This document shows, piece after piece, positions 1 to 8,316 of a stretch of 64,000 bases of DNA. Source of the DNA: Membranihabitans marinus (GTDB lineage: Bacteria; Bacteroidota; Bacteroidia; Chitinophagales; Saprospiraceae); the NCBI RefSeq assembly GCF_021729155.1, contig NZ_JAJQYA010000017.1:1-64000 (forward strand), read 5' to 3'. The notes under the pieces are model-generated. The model was not told the DNA's origin and did no database searches. It was given only the letters and a program-made list of their open reading frames with translations. How positions within the stretch are numbered: position 1 is the first letter of the stretch; the number at the start of each line of letters is the position of its first letter. The translations under genes and the position numbers were made by a program.

Positions 1-142
1 CCGTAAATCTTCAGGTATTTAGCCACTGTGCTCCGGCGTGACTGCAACATAAATCGATAGGTTTTTAGCCACTGGCTCCGGTTCACTCATCCAATTGATA
101 TTTAATCAATTGTGTTGCACTTCATGCAACTGCATTCAGTTA
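1..142 (-). repeat. Hairpin-module repeat, left-edge copy
   Basis: Read on the minus strand this stretch has the same order of parts as the array at 32062-32431. GAATGCAG (138-131) is followed by hairpin 1 (arms 125-130 and 114-119), hairpin 2 with an 8-bp stem (arms 105-112 and 92-99) around a TAAAT loop (100-104), then GATGAGTGAACCGGAGCCA. The stem sequences are unrelated to those in the other copies but the loop, the spacers and the borders are the same. On the plus strand 14-38 and 60-81 are two direct copies of GGTWTTTAGCCACTG followed by GCTCCGG, so the locus is a mosaic of both orientations. It probably continues beyond the window edge. No coding capacity is seen. Confidence 0.7.
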
Positions 143-224
143 CCCCGCCAGCGAATGATATTATTGAAAATGACATCCAAGTAGCTCTTCCTAAAAAAAT
201 AAAGATGAAATATAAGGTAGGGGC

Positions 225-259
225 AAAAAAAAAGAGTTGTTGAAAAATCAACAACTCTT
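225..259 (-). terminator. Intrinsic terminator of tRNA-Val
   Basis: A perfect 12-bp stem (232-243 with 248-259) with a 4-nt loop is followed, on the minus strand, by a run of T (225-233 read in reverse). It sits 9 nt after the tRNA 3' end and fits a rho-independent terminator. Confidence 0.88.
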
Positions 260-267
260 AATCAATG

Positions 268-342
268 TGGGCGATGAGAGACTCGAACTCCCGACCCCCT
301 GGGTGTAAACCAGGTGCTCTGAACCAACTGAGCTAATCGCCC
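268..342 (-). tRNA. tRNA-Val (anticodon TAC)
   Basis: On the minus strand the 7-bp acceptor stem GGGCGAT/ATCGCCC, the D arm, the anticodon arm CCTGG-TTTACAC-CCAGG (anticodon TAC, reading GUA and probably other GUN codons) and the T arm (GGGAG/CTCTC with one wobble, loop TTCGAGT) all fold. Base 268 gives discriminator A. CCA is not encoded, so it must be added after transcription. The gene has its own promoter (413-443) and terminator (225-259), so it is transcribed independently of the mutL operon ending at 562. Confidence 0.96.
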
Positions 343-412
343 GAACTATGCTTAATTTATGTTTTATTTCTTTCGAATATCAACCGCAAACTGTATTGCT
401 CTTAAGCGGTTG

Positions 413-443
413 CAAATATAGTTCTTATCTCAATAAATGCAAA
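413..443 (-). promoter_or_regulatory. Bacteroidota-type promoter for tRNA-Val
   Basis: Minus-strand TTTG (443-440), a 19-nt spacer and TATATTTG (420-413) match the Bacteroidota consensus TTTG-N19-TAnnTTTG exactly. The predicted start lies about 65 nt upstream of the mature tRNA. An inverted repeat AACCGC/GCGGTT (382-387, 406-411) falls in the leader and may be a processing element. Confidence 0.75.
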
Positions 444-561
444 TTTTTTCGCCAAAAAAATCTATAAATTTTAAAAAAAATTGAGCCATTCGTATTCGCT
501 TATTTTAAGCATTTGATTGTCAATGGACTATCACCCGGACACTATTTCAATAAAATTTCCT

Positions 562-1551
562 TTAAAAATAATTGGCATCGAATCGGTAGAGGGTAGCCGT
601 TACTACTCTTCCCACCGCTTTTATAACATCCTTGTCAATGACATCCATATTATCATTTTCAGTATGCCAATGCGGCCCAAAAGCAGAATTACTCGGTTTG
701 TTGATAATATCAATGGTAGGAATACCTATAATTTGATTTATAAATAAATGATCATCCACCACCCCATTGGAAAGAGTTTTATTCACAAAATATTGACCGT
801 AGCCCATACTATTGGCCAATTGCCATACCGTATGAACCAATTCCGGCGCATAGGTCAATGAAACTCCTTCTTTTAAAAACTTGGCCCCTTTTGCTCCGAC
901 CATATCTAACAATATCCCATAGTCGGCTCGATATCCCTTTATATGTGGGTTTCTCGCCCAGTATTGAGCACCCAAACACCAACTTTTTCCATCGGCATCG
1001 TTACTCTTTCCCTGGTCTTCGAGATCGGTAAACAAAATATCCACTCCTACGTCAATCCCCGCACTTCTTATCATCCTAGCCATTTCTATTAAAACCCCTA
1101 CTCCACTAGCTCCATCATCGGCCCCCATTACTCCATCATTTACTTTGGTTTTATCCTGAGCGTGATCGGCAATAAATCTTGAATCCCAATGGGCCAACAA
1201 TAACAACCTCCGATCTGAATCCGGATTAATCGATCCAATGATATTAAATCCTTGTAAGGATACTCCATCGTAGCGTTTGGCAGTAAAAGATTGTTCCACT
1301 ACTCGATCGCAATATTTTTCTAACTTATCCACTAAATAGTCCTTAGTTTGCACATGGGCTTCAGTATTCGGAATTCTTTTCCCAAATTTTACTTGATCTG
1401 CTATATATTGATAGGCTGAATCCGCAATAAACTGAGGTATAGTCAGCGGCTTTCGTTCCAACTTCGGTGCTTCTTTTACCGCAGTAGATTGATTGGAATT
1501 CGAGCTACAAGCAAAAAATAAAAAAACGAGTAAAATAGATGTAAATCTCAT
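562..1551 (-). CDS. M28-family lipoprotein, glutaminyl cyclase-like
   Basis: Predicted secreted lipoprotein: the signal peptide ends in a lipobox with C15 (LFFAC). The zinc aminopeptidase fold of family M28 is clear: HWD at 121-123, DDGASG at 145-150, DLED at 176-179, DDH at 266-268 and WHTENDNMD at 295-303. The pattern around DDGASGVGVL and the LDMVG segment resembles bacteroidal glutaminyl-peptide cyclotransferases, which form N-terminal pyroglutamate on exported proteins; an aminopeptidase role cannot be excluded. At 329 residues it has the usual length. It is the last gene of the mutL-rhomboid operon, 9 bp after the preceding gene. Export-dependent pyroglutamate capping is common in Bacteroidota. 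Confidence 0.85.
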   Translation of the reverse strand: MRFTSILLVFLFFACSSNSNQSTAVKEAPKLERKPLTIPQFIADSAYQYIADQVKFGKRIPNTEAHVQTKDYLVDKLEKYCDRVVEQSFTAKRYDGVSLQGFNIIGSINPDSDRRLLLLAHWDSRFIADHAQDKTKVNDGVMGADDGASGVGVLIEMARMIRSAGIDVGVDILFTDLEDQGKSNDADGKSWCLGAQYWARNPHIKGYRADYGILLDMVGAKGAKFLKEGVSLTYAPELVHTVWQLANSMGYGQYFVNKTLSNGVVDDHLFINQIIGIPTIDIINKPSNSAFGPHWHTENDNMDVIDKDVIKAVGRVVTATLYRFDANYF

Positions 1552-1560
1552 AGATAAAAT

Positions 1561-2607
1561 TTATTGAGCACAAAATTCAAACGTCGTCGATATTGGATTG
1601 TGATCAGAATAATGAACTTTTTTTATATTGGTATTATAGATACAAAAGTTAGAATCTACAAAAATATGATCAATTTTAAGGGGAACCAACAGTCCATTAT
1701 AGGTTTGGGCAAATCCCAATCCTCTTTTTACAAAAGAATCATCCACCATGGTTGACAATCTCTTATACACTACCGAATAGGGAGTATCATTGGCGTCGCC
1801 GGCTACGATAACTGGATGGGGTGAATCGACAATATAAGAATGTATATTTTCTATTTCTTTAATTCTCAGTTCGCTATTATCCCCATATGATTTAATCATA
1901 GCGATCAACTTCTTCAGCCCCTTGGCATTGGAAATGGATTCGGCTGAAAAACGTTCAGCACGCAGGGTTACCCCATTGGAGTGGAGATGAAGGTTGATTA
2001 CTCTTATCGATTTATTTGGAAATTTTACATCCATTATCATGGCCATTGGATTGCCCTCTTGGTTTTGTAGCACGGCAACCTTTTCAATGGCGTATTTACT
2101 TAAAATTCCCAAGGAATATTCATTGTCTTTAAAGTCAGATGACGAATAGTTATAATTTAAAGACTTTTTTACTTCATTGAGCTTACCCTTGGATATTTCT
2201 TGAAATAAAAAAATGTCTGGTTTTTCTTTTTGATAATCATCAATGAAATCCTTGAATTGATTCTTTTTTAAATGGTAAAAATTATTTTTCACATTAAATG
2301 AAGTAATTGAGAAGAGTTCTTTGTCCTCAGGTAGATTAGGTGAAAAGTGAAATCCCATTTGACGCACCGTCGTTCCCGATGTCATGACCAATACTACAAC
2401 GGCAGCCCAAGTATATTTAGACCCCAATGCAAGCAATAATATTCCAGTAATAAAAACAGCGAATACCGAATATGGATAGATCAGTGAAAAAATAGCGAAA
2501 ATGGAATAATAACTAGGTGAAAAAAATTGTCCCGCAAATCCCAACAATAAAGAGGAGATGAAAACAAAATTTATCACAACCAATATCCATTTAATTATTT
2601 TTTTCAC
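1561..2607 (-). CDS. Endonuclease/exonuclease/phosphatase family membrane protein
   Basis: The first 90 residues hold about three membrane spans (7-25, 35-60, 67-80), after which an EEP-fold domain begins. Family motifs are visible: SFNVKN near 103-108 (metal-binding Asn), LFQEIS (metal-binding Glu), HLHSNG, AGDANDTP and the C-terminal SDHNP with the catalytic His. The domain probably faces the periplasm and hydrolyses a phosphodiester or phosphate ester, but the substrate is not predictable. The gene lies 3 bp after the rhomboid gene and 9 bp before the M28 gene, so it is cotranscribed with them. This arrangement with mutL and rhomboids recurs in Bacteroidota. Confidence 0.85.
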   Translation of the reverse strand: MKKIIKWILVVINFVFISSLLLGFAGQFFSPSYYSIFAIFSLIYPYSVFAVFITGILLLALGSKYTWAAVVVLVMTSGTTVRQMGFHFSPNLPEDKELFSITSFNVKNNFYHLKKNQFKDFIDDYQKEKPDIFLFQEISKGKLNEVKKSLNYNYSSSDFKDNEYSLGILSKYAIEKVAVLQNQEGNPMAMIMDVKFPNKSIRVINLHLHSNGVTLRAERFSAESISNAKGLKKLIAMIKSYGDNSELRIKEIENIHSYIVDSPHPVIVAGDANDTPYSVVYKRLSTMVDDSFVKRGLGFAQTYNGLLVPLKIDHIFVDSNFCIYNTNIKKVHYSDHNPISTTFEFCAQ

Positions 2608-2610
2608 TCC

Positions 2611-3483
2611 TTACTTTTTACTGACTTCAAAGAGAAAGTCTTTTTCTTCCTGACTTAATTTTTCATAGCCTTCTTCTTTTATTTTCTCCAACACAGCATC
2701 TATTCTCTGTTGCTCGGTCAGGCTGCGCTCCTTGGTTTTCTTCAGATCCATCATTTTTTCTTTATTGACCATGACCTTAAAACTTGGGCGCTTTTTAACC
2801 TTGGGTTTCCATTTGATATCTCCCAAATCGATTCCATTGTACAACAACTTTATATATAGAAATCCCATAAAGGCGCCTCCTAAGTGAGCTACATGACCTC
2901 CAGAATTACTCATTGAAGGAATCATAATTAAATCGAGTAAAACCAGGGCCAATACCAAAAATTTTAATTTGACATTGCCTATAAACAACAATCTCATCTC
3001 GTGATCGGGTACCATAGTAGCAGCAGCTACCGCTATCCCCATTACCGCTGCAGAAGCACCAAAAGCAAAAACTTCTCCAGTGTAAAGCAATTTGGAAAAT
3101 CCAAAAAAGAACAAGGCTCCGCACAGGCCTGCTATTATATAAATATTGATAATTTTTCTAGGTCCTAAAAGATTTTCAAGGATTCTACCAAACCACATTA
3201 GGTATAGCATATTAAACAGAATGTGGAGTAAGCCCAAATGCATAAACATATGAGTAATCCAAGTCCAAGGACGCAATATAATATACCTCCATTCATTGGA
3301 AAGTGAAAGTCCATCGACAATGGTATAGTAAAATCCTGGCAATTCACCAGCATTACCTATAAACAGAACCAATCGAAACAACATTATGGCCAAGAAAAAC
3401 CCAATGTTTATCAGAATTAGTTTTATCGTCATCCCCCCGTATTGATACTGGAAGATCAAATCTTTTTTAATAGAGTCAAACAT
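2611..3483 (-). CDS. Rhomboid family intramembrane serine protease (C-terminal extension)
   Basis: A polytopic membrane protein of 290 residues. The Ser-His dyad of rhomboids is visible as GAS at 142-144 (nucleophile S144) and HVAHLGG with H200; the HMFMHLGLLHILFNM helix (about 78-92) is the usual family motif. The usual GASGAVFG is GASAAVMG here. After the last span there is a charged cytoplasmic tail of about 80 residues. I chose ATG at 3483 (MFDSIKK) because the longer frame to 3525 only adds residues overlapping the upstream gene. It overlaps that gene by 8 bp. Substrate unknown. Confidence 0.87.
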   Translation of the reverse strand: MFDSIKKDLIFQYQYGGMTIKLILINIGFFLAIMLFRLVLFIGNAGELPGFYYTIVDGLSLSNEWRYIILRPWTWITHMFMHLGLLHILFNMLYLMWFGRILENLLGPRKIINIYIIAGLCGALFFFGFSKLLYTGEVFAFGASAAVMGIAVAAATMVPDHEMRLLFIGNVKLKFLVLALVLLDLIMIPSMSNSGGHVAHLGGAFMGFLYIKLLYNGIDLGDIKWKPKVKKRPSFKVMVNKEKMMDLKKTKERSLTEQQRIDAVLEKIKEEGYEKLSQEEKDFLFEVSKK

Positions 3484-4141
3484 AGCGATTCGTTTTACGC
3501 CAATATAATACCAATAATATCCCAAATACCAATCCTCCGATATGTGCTAAATGGGCTACTCCGGTATTAAAATTACCAATTCCCAAGAATATTTCCAACA
3601 TAGCGTAGATGGCTACAAAATATTTGGCCTTGATCGGAATGGGAGGAAACAATAACATTAACTCCGCATTGGGGTAAAGCATTCCAAATCCAGCCAAAAC
3701 TCCAAAAACCGCTCCCGATGCACCAATAACTCTAAAAGGCGTATTTAAAAAATATTGTTGTTCTATTGGAGACATATTCATAAAGCCCACTTGCCAACTA
3801 ATAATTTGAAAAATAGCTCCTCCTAGTCCTGCAAAAAAATAAAAGATAAGAAATCGTTTCTGTCCCCATCTACTTTCCAATGCACTACCAAACATATACA
3901 AGGCGAACATGTTAAAAAACAAATGGCTCAAATTACCGTGTAAAAACATATGGGTAATCAATTGATACCAAGAAAAATATTTGGATCCTGGATAGTACAG
4001 GGCCCCTTCATCTTGAAATCTTCTTAAGAAGTCAAAAACCGCATTATCGGCAGGTAATCCAGGCAAAATAAATGCTCCCGCAACAAATACAATAACGTTT
4101 ATAATTAATAGGTGCTTTACCGTTTCAGTTAGTCTAATCAT
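3476..4141 (-). CDS. Rhomboid family intramembrane serine protease
   Basis: A compact six-span rhomboid of 221 residues. GASGAVFG at 140-147 carries the nucleophile S142 and HLAHIGG supplies H200. The conserved HMFLHGNLSHLFFNM segment lies near 64-78. It is a paralogue of the next gene but without the cytoplasmic tail. The start shares one base with the mutL stop region at 4141, so translation is probably coupled to mutL. Rhomboids cleave membrane helices; the target here is unknown. Confidence 0.9.
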   Translation of the reverse strand: MIRLTETVKHLLIINVIVFVAGAFILPGLPADNAVFDFLRRFQDEGALYYPGSKYFSWYQLITHMFLHGNLSHLFFNMFALYMFGSALESRWGQKRFLIFYFFAGLGGAIFQIISWQVGFMNMSPIEQQYFLNTPFRVIGASGAVFGVLAGFGMLYPNAELMLLFPPIPIKAKYFVAIYAMLEIFLGIGNFNTGVAHLAHIGGLVFGILLVLYWRKTNRYV

Positions 4142-5958
4142 TAGGCGAATAGTTTTTCTAGGTCTTCAGATTTTAGAGTTACAAAACACTTTTTACCAGA
4201 CGGACTTACCGTGGGATCCAAACTAGCAAACAATTGATTGATAATTTGCTGCATTTCTGGTTGTTTAAGTAATTGATTGCGTTTTACACAAAGATTTTTT
4301 GCCAATTTTTGAGCCATAATTTCATTTATGTCCATTTTCGAAGTGGTATAATCGGCAAATTCATCGATTAATTGTCGAATAATGGACACTTGTTCACTAT
4401 TGTTAATCAATAGAATCTCAGGACTCCCTTGAATAATAAATGTTCTAACTCCAAAAGGTTCTATTACAAAACCAAAAGCCTTTAAAGTTGGCAGTAAATT
4501 TTCCAATATCTCAGTTTCCACTGCATTGAGCTTTATCACTTCTGGAAATAAAGCTGTTTGAGTATTTTTACTGATCTTATCTCTTTCGTGTAATAATTTT
4601 TCAAATAATATTCTCTCGTGGGCATTCTGTTGATCGACCAAGAGTATTCCCGATTTAATGGAACTTAAAATATATGATTTTTTTATTTGTATGGGTTCAA
4701 AATGAGTAAAAGTAGATTCCTCCTTAAACTCAATTTCACCGGTTTTGTCATCGGCTAAATTTTGCTCTACCTCTTGACTGGTTTGTTTAACATCGTTGTA
4801 AAATCCTGACCAATCTTGTTCTTTTTTGTGTGGAGAATACCTTTCCTCTGTCGGCCTACTTTGTTTGACACTTGTCTGCCCCAATCCTTTTGAAAACTTG
4901 GTGTCGATAGAGTTGGACTGGGCTTTAAATTGGAATCCAGGATTTTGATCGAAGTCTATTACGGGCACACTGTGTTGCACCAATGCGTGTTTAACGGCGG
5001 CACGAATTAAGTTAAAAATAAACTTTTCGTCTTCAAATTTAATTTCGTGTTTGGCTGGGTGAACATTCACATCGATTTTATCGGGATCTATTTGTAAAAA
5101 AACACAAAAGAACGGATAGGTCTTTTCAGCCAAAATGGAACCATATGCCTGATATACAGCGTGATTGAGATAATGACTCTTAATAAATCGATTGTTGACA
5201 AATACAAACTGCTCCCCTCTCGATTTTTTGGCGTTTTCTGGTTTCCCAATAAAACCATTGACGTGGAGATACTCGGTTTGTTCTTGAAGGTGAATCAGTT
5301 TATTTTCATAGTGATTCCCAAATATTTGTACGATTCGCTGTTTCAGTGGACCAGGATATAACTGGTGATACAGCCTATCATTGTGATGTAAGGAAAAATA
5401 GACTTCTGGATTGGCCAAAGCCATATGTTGAAATTCATCCAATATATGCTTAAATTCAACCGTATCTGATTTTAAAAATTTACGACGAGCCGGTGTATTA
5501 TAAAACAATTGTTGCACGGTAATCGTCGTCCCCGGTGTAGCCTGACAATAATCTTGTTGTGTAATTTTCGATCCCTCCACTTTGACCACATATCCCAACT
5601 CTTCTTCGTGCAGTCTGGTCTCTATTTTGGTCTGGCTAATAGAGGCTATAGAAGGCAGGGCCTCACCTCTGAACCCAAGGGTATAAATATGGGAAAGGTC
5701 ATCGCCAGTTTTTATTTTAGAAGTAGCGTGACGTTCAACACACATTCGAGCGTCCATTTCACTCATACCGGAACCGTTGTCCTTGATTTGAATCAAGGTT
5801 TTGCCCGCATCCTTAATCACCACTTCTATCTTTGTTGCACCGGCATCAATCGCATTTTCTAATAATTCTTTTACTACAGAGGACGGTCTTTCGACCACTT
5901 CACCTGCAGCAATCTGGTTGGCCACCTTGTCCGGCAGCATTTTTATCACTCCTTCCAT
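4141..5958 (-). CDS. mutL: DNA mismatch repair protein MutL
   Basis: The N-terminal GHKL ATPase is intact: ELLENAIDAG, DNGSGM, RHATSK and GFRGEAL followed by TPARRKF. The C-terminal dimerisation domain follows a variable linker (about 340-420). The endonuclease motif region reads DQQNAHERILFE near residue 441, with Gln in place of the His of the classical DQHA motif, and the C-terminal CPxGRP element is SPSGKKCFV. At 605 residues the length is normal. MutL links MutS mismatch recognition to strand removal. The gene is 5 bp downstream of a small membrane-protein gene and leads into two rhomboid genes. Confidence 0.97.
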   Translation of the reverse strand: MEGVIKMLPDKVANQIAAGEVVERPSSVVKELLENAIDAGATKIEVVIKDAGKTLIQIKDNGSGMSEMDARMCVERHATSKIKTGDDLSHIYTLGFRGEALPSIASISQTKIETRLHEEELGYVVKVEGSKITQQDYCQATPGTTITVQQLFYNTPARRKFLKSDTVEFKHILDEFQHMALANPEVYFSLHHNDRLYHQLYPGPLKQRIVQIFGNHYENKLIHLQEQTEYLHVNGFIGKPENAKKSRGEQFVFVNNRFIKSHYLNHAVYQAYGSILAEKTYPFFCVFLQIDPDKIDVNVHPAKHEIKFEDEKFIFNLIRAAVKHALVQHSVPVIDFDQNPGFQFKAQSNSIDTKFSKGLGQTSVKQSRPTEERYSPHKKEQDWSGFYNDVKQTSQEVEQNLADDKTGEIEFKEESTFTHFEPIQIKKSYILSSIKSGILLVDQQNAHERILFEKLLHERDKISKNTQTALFPEVIKLNAVETEILENLLPTLKAFGFVIEPFGVRTFIIQGSPEILLINNSEQVSIIRQLIDEFADYTTSKMDINEIMAQKLAKNLCVKRNQLLKQPEMQQIINQLFASLDPTVSPSGKKCFVTLKSEDLEKLFA

Positions 5959-5963
5959 ACCAC

Positions 5964-6299
5964 TTACTCCACCATTTTTATTAATCCCTCTACGTTAAAA
6001 TTTAAAATTGCATAAGCCAAACCGGCCAATATTAAAACAATAACAATTACTCTGATATTGGATTGTTTATGACTTTTTCTAGAATAATTTGTCGATATAC
6101 CTCTAGTCCGAAAGGCATTATTGATCCTAATTTTCGCATTTTCAATACTTTGGTCGTCTTCAGCAGAATTAATTAATCCAGCCTCGGCCTTAGCCCTGCG
6201 AATGATGGCATCACGCTCATCTTTTTTGGGATCATAATAACGTGGTACATAGTTAAATTCTCTGTACTTTGGCAATTTTGTAAATTTGAACAAACTCAT
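5964..6299 (-). CDS. Small conserved membrane protein upstream of mutL
   Basis: A 111-residue protein with a basic, aromatic N-terminus (FNYVPRYYDP near 15-24), a charged middle and one C-terminal membrane span (about 86-104). Proteins with the same PRYY-type start sit beside mutL in other Bacteroidota and have been wrongly labelled riboflavin synthase subunit. I see no enzymatic motif and do not assign a function. It is the first gene of the mutL operon, with a candidate -7 element at 6319-6326. Confidence 0.75.
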   Translation of the reverse strand: MSLFKFTKLPKYREFNYVPRYYDPKKDERDAIIRRAKAEAGLINSAEDDQSIENAKIRINNAFRTRGISTNYSRKSHKQSNIRVIVIVLILAGLAYAILNFNVEGLIKMVE

Positions 6300-6318
6300 A
6301 TCTCCGATTGTATTATTA

Positions 6319-6326
6319 CAAATTTA
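6319..6326 (-). promoter_or_regulatory. Candidate -7 element of the mutL operon
   Basis: Minus-strand TAAATTTG fits TAnnTTTG and lies 20 nt upstream of the first gene of the operon. No TTG at the standard distance is seen, so this is a weak call. Confidence 0.4.
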
Positions 6327-6344
6327 ACCAATAATATCAATTCA

Positions 6345-6376
6345 TTGTTTATTCTCTAAATTATAGATTAAATTTG
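6345..6376 (+). promoter_or_regulatory. Bacteroidota-type promoter for purF
   Basis: TTG (6345-6347), a 21-nt spacer and TAAATTTG (6369-6376) fit TTG-N17-23-TAnnTTTG. The element lies about 20 nt upstream of the purF ATG, so the leader would be short. Confidence 0.6.
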
Positions 6377-6396
6377 CATTGATTTAAAACAGATCC

Positions 6397-8289
6397 ATGA
6401 GTGAGTTAATTAAGCACGAATGTGGAATAGCGATGATACGATTGCTAAAACCACTAGAATTCTACCAAGAGAAATACGGCAATTCTTTATACGGATTGAC
6501 CAAACTGCAGATATTATTGCAAAAAATGAGAAATCGTGGGCAAGATGGAGCAGGTCTAGCCACGATTAAACTAGATCCTAAACCAGGATCTAGGTATATC
6601 TCGAGATATAGGACCAATAGTAAGAATTATATTTCTGATCTATTCCAACACGTATATCGTCATTTCAACGACTTGCCGCCCGAAATGATGAACGATGTTG
6701 AATGGTTAAAAGAAAATAAACCATATACAGGGGAATTGCTCATGGGGCATTTACGCTATGGTACTCATGGTTCCAATAGTATAGAAACCTGCCATCCCTT
6801 TCTTCGACAAAACAATTGGATCTCGAGAAATTTAGTAGTCGCTGGAAATTTCAATCTGACCAATGTCGATGAATTATTCGACGAATTGGTTGAATTGGGA
6901 CAACATCCCAAAGAAAAATCCGATACTGTTACCGTATTGGAAAAAATCGGACATTTTCTCGACGATGAAGTCCAACGATTATTTACCTGGTTTAAGCCCG
7001 ATGGATTTAACAACGAAGAAATCACTAAAAAGATCATCGACCACCTCGATTTGCAACGCCTATTGCGTAGAGCGAGCAAAAAATGGGACGGTGGCTATGT
7101 TATGGGAGGTCTAATTGGTCATGGCGATGCCTTTATCATGCGTGACCCCAACGGCATTAGACCAGCCTACTACTACCACGACGACGAAATAGCTGTAGCA
7201 GCCAGCGAACGTCCTGCCATACAAACGGCATTTGACATTCGTTTTAGACATATAAAAGAATTACAACCCGGACATGCCTTAATCTTTAAAAAAGATGGTC
7301 TAGTTGAGGAATTGCCTTTTACTGAACCCATGGAAAACAAAGCCTGTAGCTTTGAACGAATTTATTTCTCTAGGGGAACTGATAGAGATATATACTTAGA
7401 GAGAAAGCAACTCGGCAAACACCTCGTCAACCAAGTGTTAGAAGAAATTGACTACGATTTCGAAAACACTGTTCTGTCTTTTGTCCCCAATACGGCTGAG
7501 ACTGCATTTTTGGGTTTGGTTGAAGGAATGGAAGAAGCCGCCGATAAAGTGCGAATGGAAAAAATTCTCGAACTTGGCCGCACTCCTACCAAGGAGGATT
7601 TACTCGAACTTAAGAAAATAAGGGCTCGAGTGGAGAAAATCGTAGTAAAGGATGCCAAAATGAGAACCTTTATCGCCGATAATGAGATCAGAGGACAAAT
7701 GGTTTCTCACATCTACGATGTTACCTACGGCATAGTTCAGAACCACGTAGACACATTGGTACTGGTAGACGACAGTATAGTTAGGGGAACTACCTTGCGC
7801 GATAGCATTATTAAAATGGTCGATCGCCTACACCCAAAGAAAATTATTTTTGTTTCTTCAGCTCCTCAAATTCGATTTCCGGATTGCTATGGAATTGATA
7901 TGTCTGAATTAGGTAAATTTATTGCATTTCAAGCTGCCATCCAACTTATAGAAGAAAATGGAATGGAAGACTTGCTCGATAATATATACCAAAAATGTGT
8001 GGCTCAATTAAGTCTTCCCAAAGAGGAAGTGGTCAATTATGTAAAAGAAGTGTTCGAACCTTTTACCTATGAGCAGGTGTCCAACAAAATTGCTGAAATT
8101 TTAACTCCTCCTGGCATTGATGCAGAAGTTAAAATTATATACCAAACAATCGATGGTTTACATAGGGCTTGCCCGAACAATAAAGGAGATTGGTACTTTA
8201 GTGGAAATTATCCCACCCCTGGAGGAAATAAAGTAGTAAATAAATCCTTTATAAATTATATGGATCGTGTGGAAGCTCGGGCGTATTAA
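6397..8289 (+). CDS. purF: Amidophosphoribosyltransferase-like, long Bacteroidota form
   Basis: The protein combines an N-terminal class II (Ntn) glutamine amidotransferase domain, whose nucleophile should be C9 (HECGIA) after removal of an eight-residue propeptide, with a type I phosphoribosyltransferase domain. The PRPP loop VDDSIVRGTT is at 457-466. GQDGAG and GHLRYGTHG support the glutaminase half. It would make 5-phosphoribosylamine, the first step of purine synthesis. At 630 residues it is longer than the classical 470-510-residue PurF, with inserts in both halves; Bacteroidota often also carry a standard PurF, so a specialised role is possible. Confidence 0.85.
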   Translation: MSELIKHECGIAMIRLLKPLEFYQEKYGNSLYGLTKLQILLQKMRNRGQDGAGLATIKLDPKPGSRYISRYRTNSKNYISDLFQHVYRHFNDLPPEMMNDVEWLKENKPYTGELLMGHLRYGTHGSNSIETCHPFLRQNNWISRNLVVAGNFNLTNVDELFDELVELGQHPKEKSDTVTVLEKIGHFLDDEVQRLFTWFKPDGFNNEEITKKIIDHLDLQRLLRRASKKWDGGYVMGGLIGHGDAFIMRDPNGIRPAYYYHDDEIAVAASERPAIQTAFDIRFRHIKELQPGHALIFKKDGLVEELPFTEPMENKACSFERIYFSRGTDRDIYLERKQLGKHLVNQVLEEIDYDFENTVLSFVPNTAETAFLGLVEGMEEAADKVRMEKILELGRTPTKEDLLELKKIRARVEKIVVKDAKMRTFIADNEIRGQMVSHIYDVTYGIVQNHVDTLVLVDDSIVRGTTLRDSIIKMVDRLHPKKIIFVSSAPQIRFPDCYGIDMSELGKFIAFQAAIQLIEENGMEDLLDNIYQKCVAQLSLPKEEVVNYVKEVFEPFTYEQVSNKIAEILTPPGIDAEVKIIYQTIDGLHRACPNNKGDWYFSGNYPTPGGNKVVNKSFINYMDRVEARAY

Positions 8290-8305
8290 TACTAAATTTA
8301 GTATT
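8288..8305 (+). promoter_or_regulatory. Perfect 18-bp palindrome between purF and the M50 gene
   Basis: AATACTAAATTTAGTATT is an uninterrupted 18-bp palindrome starting in the purF stop codon and ending 11 nt before the next ATG. It has no GC-rich core or T run, so it is more like a protein-binding site than a terminator. Confidence 0.4.
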
Positions 8306-8316
8306 TAAACTTATAT

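Noticed and set aside
268-342. tRNA-Val as an integration site of a genomic island
   Set aside because: No integrase, direct repeat of the tRNA 3' end or foreign gene block is visible next to it in this window.
517-747. Plus-strand open frame at the end of the M28 gene
   Set aside because: It is antisense to the well-supported M28 coding sequence and has no family features.
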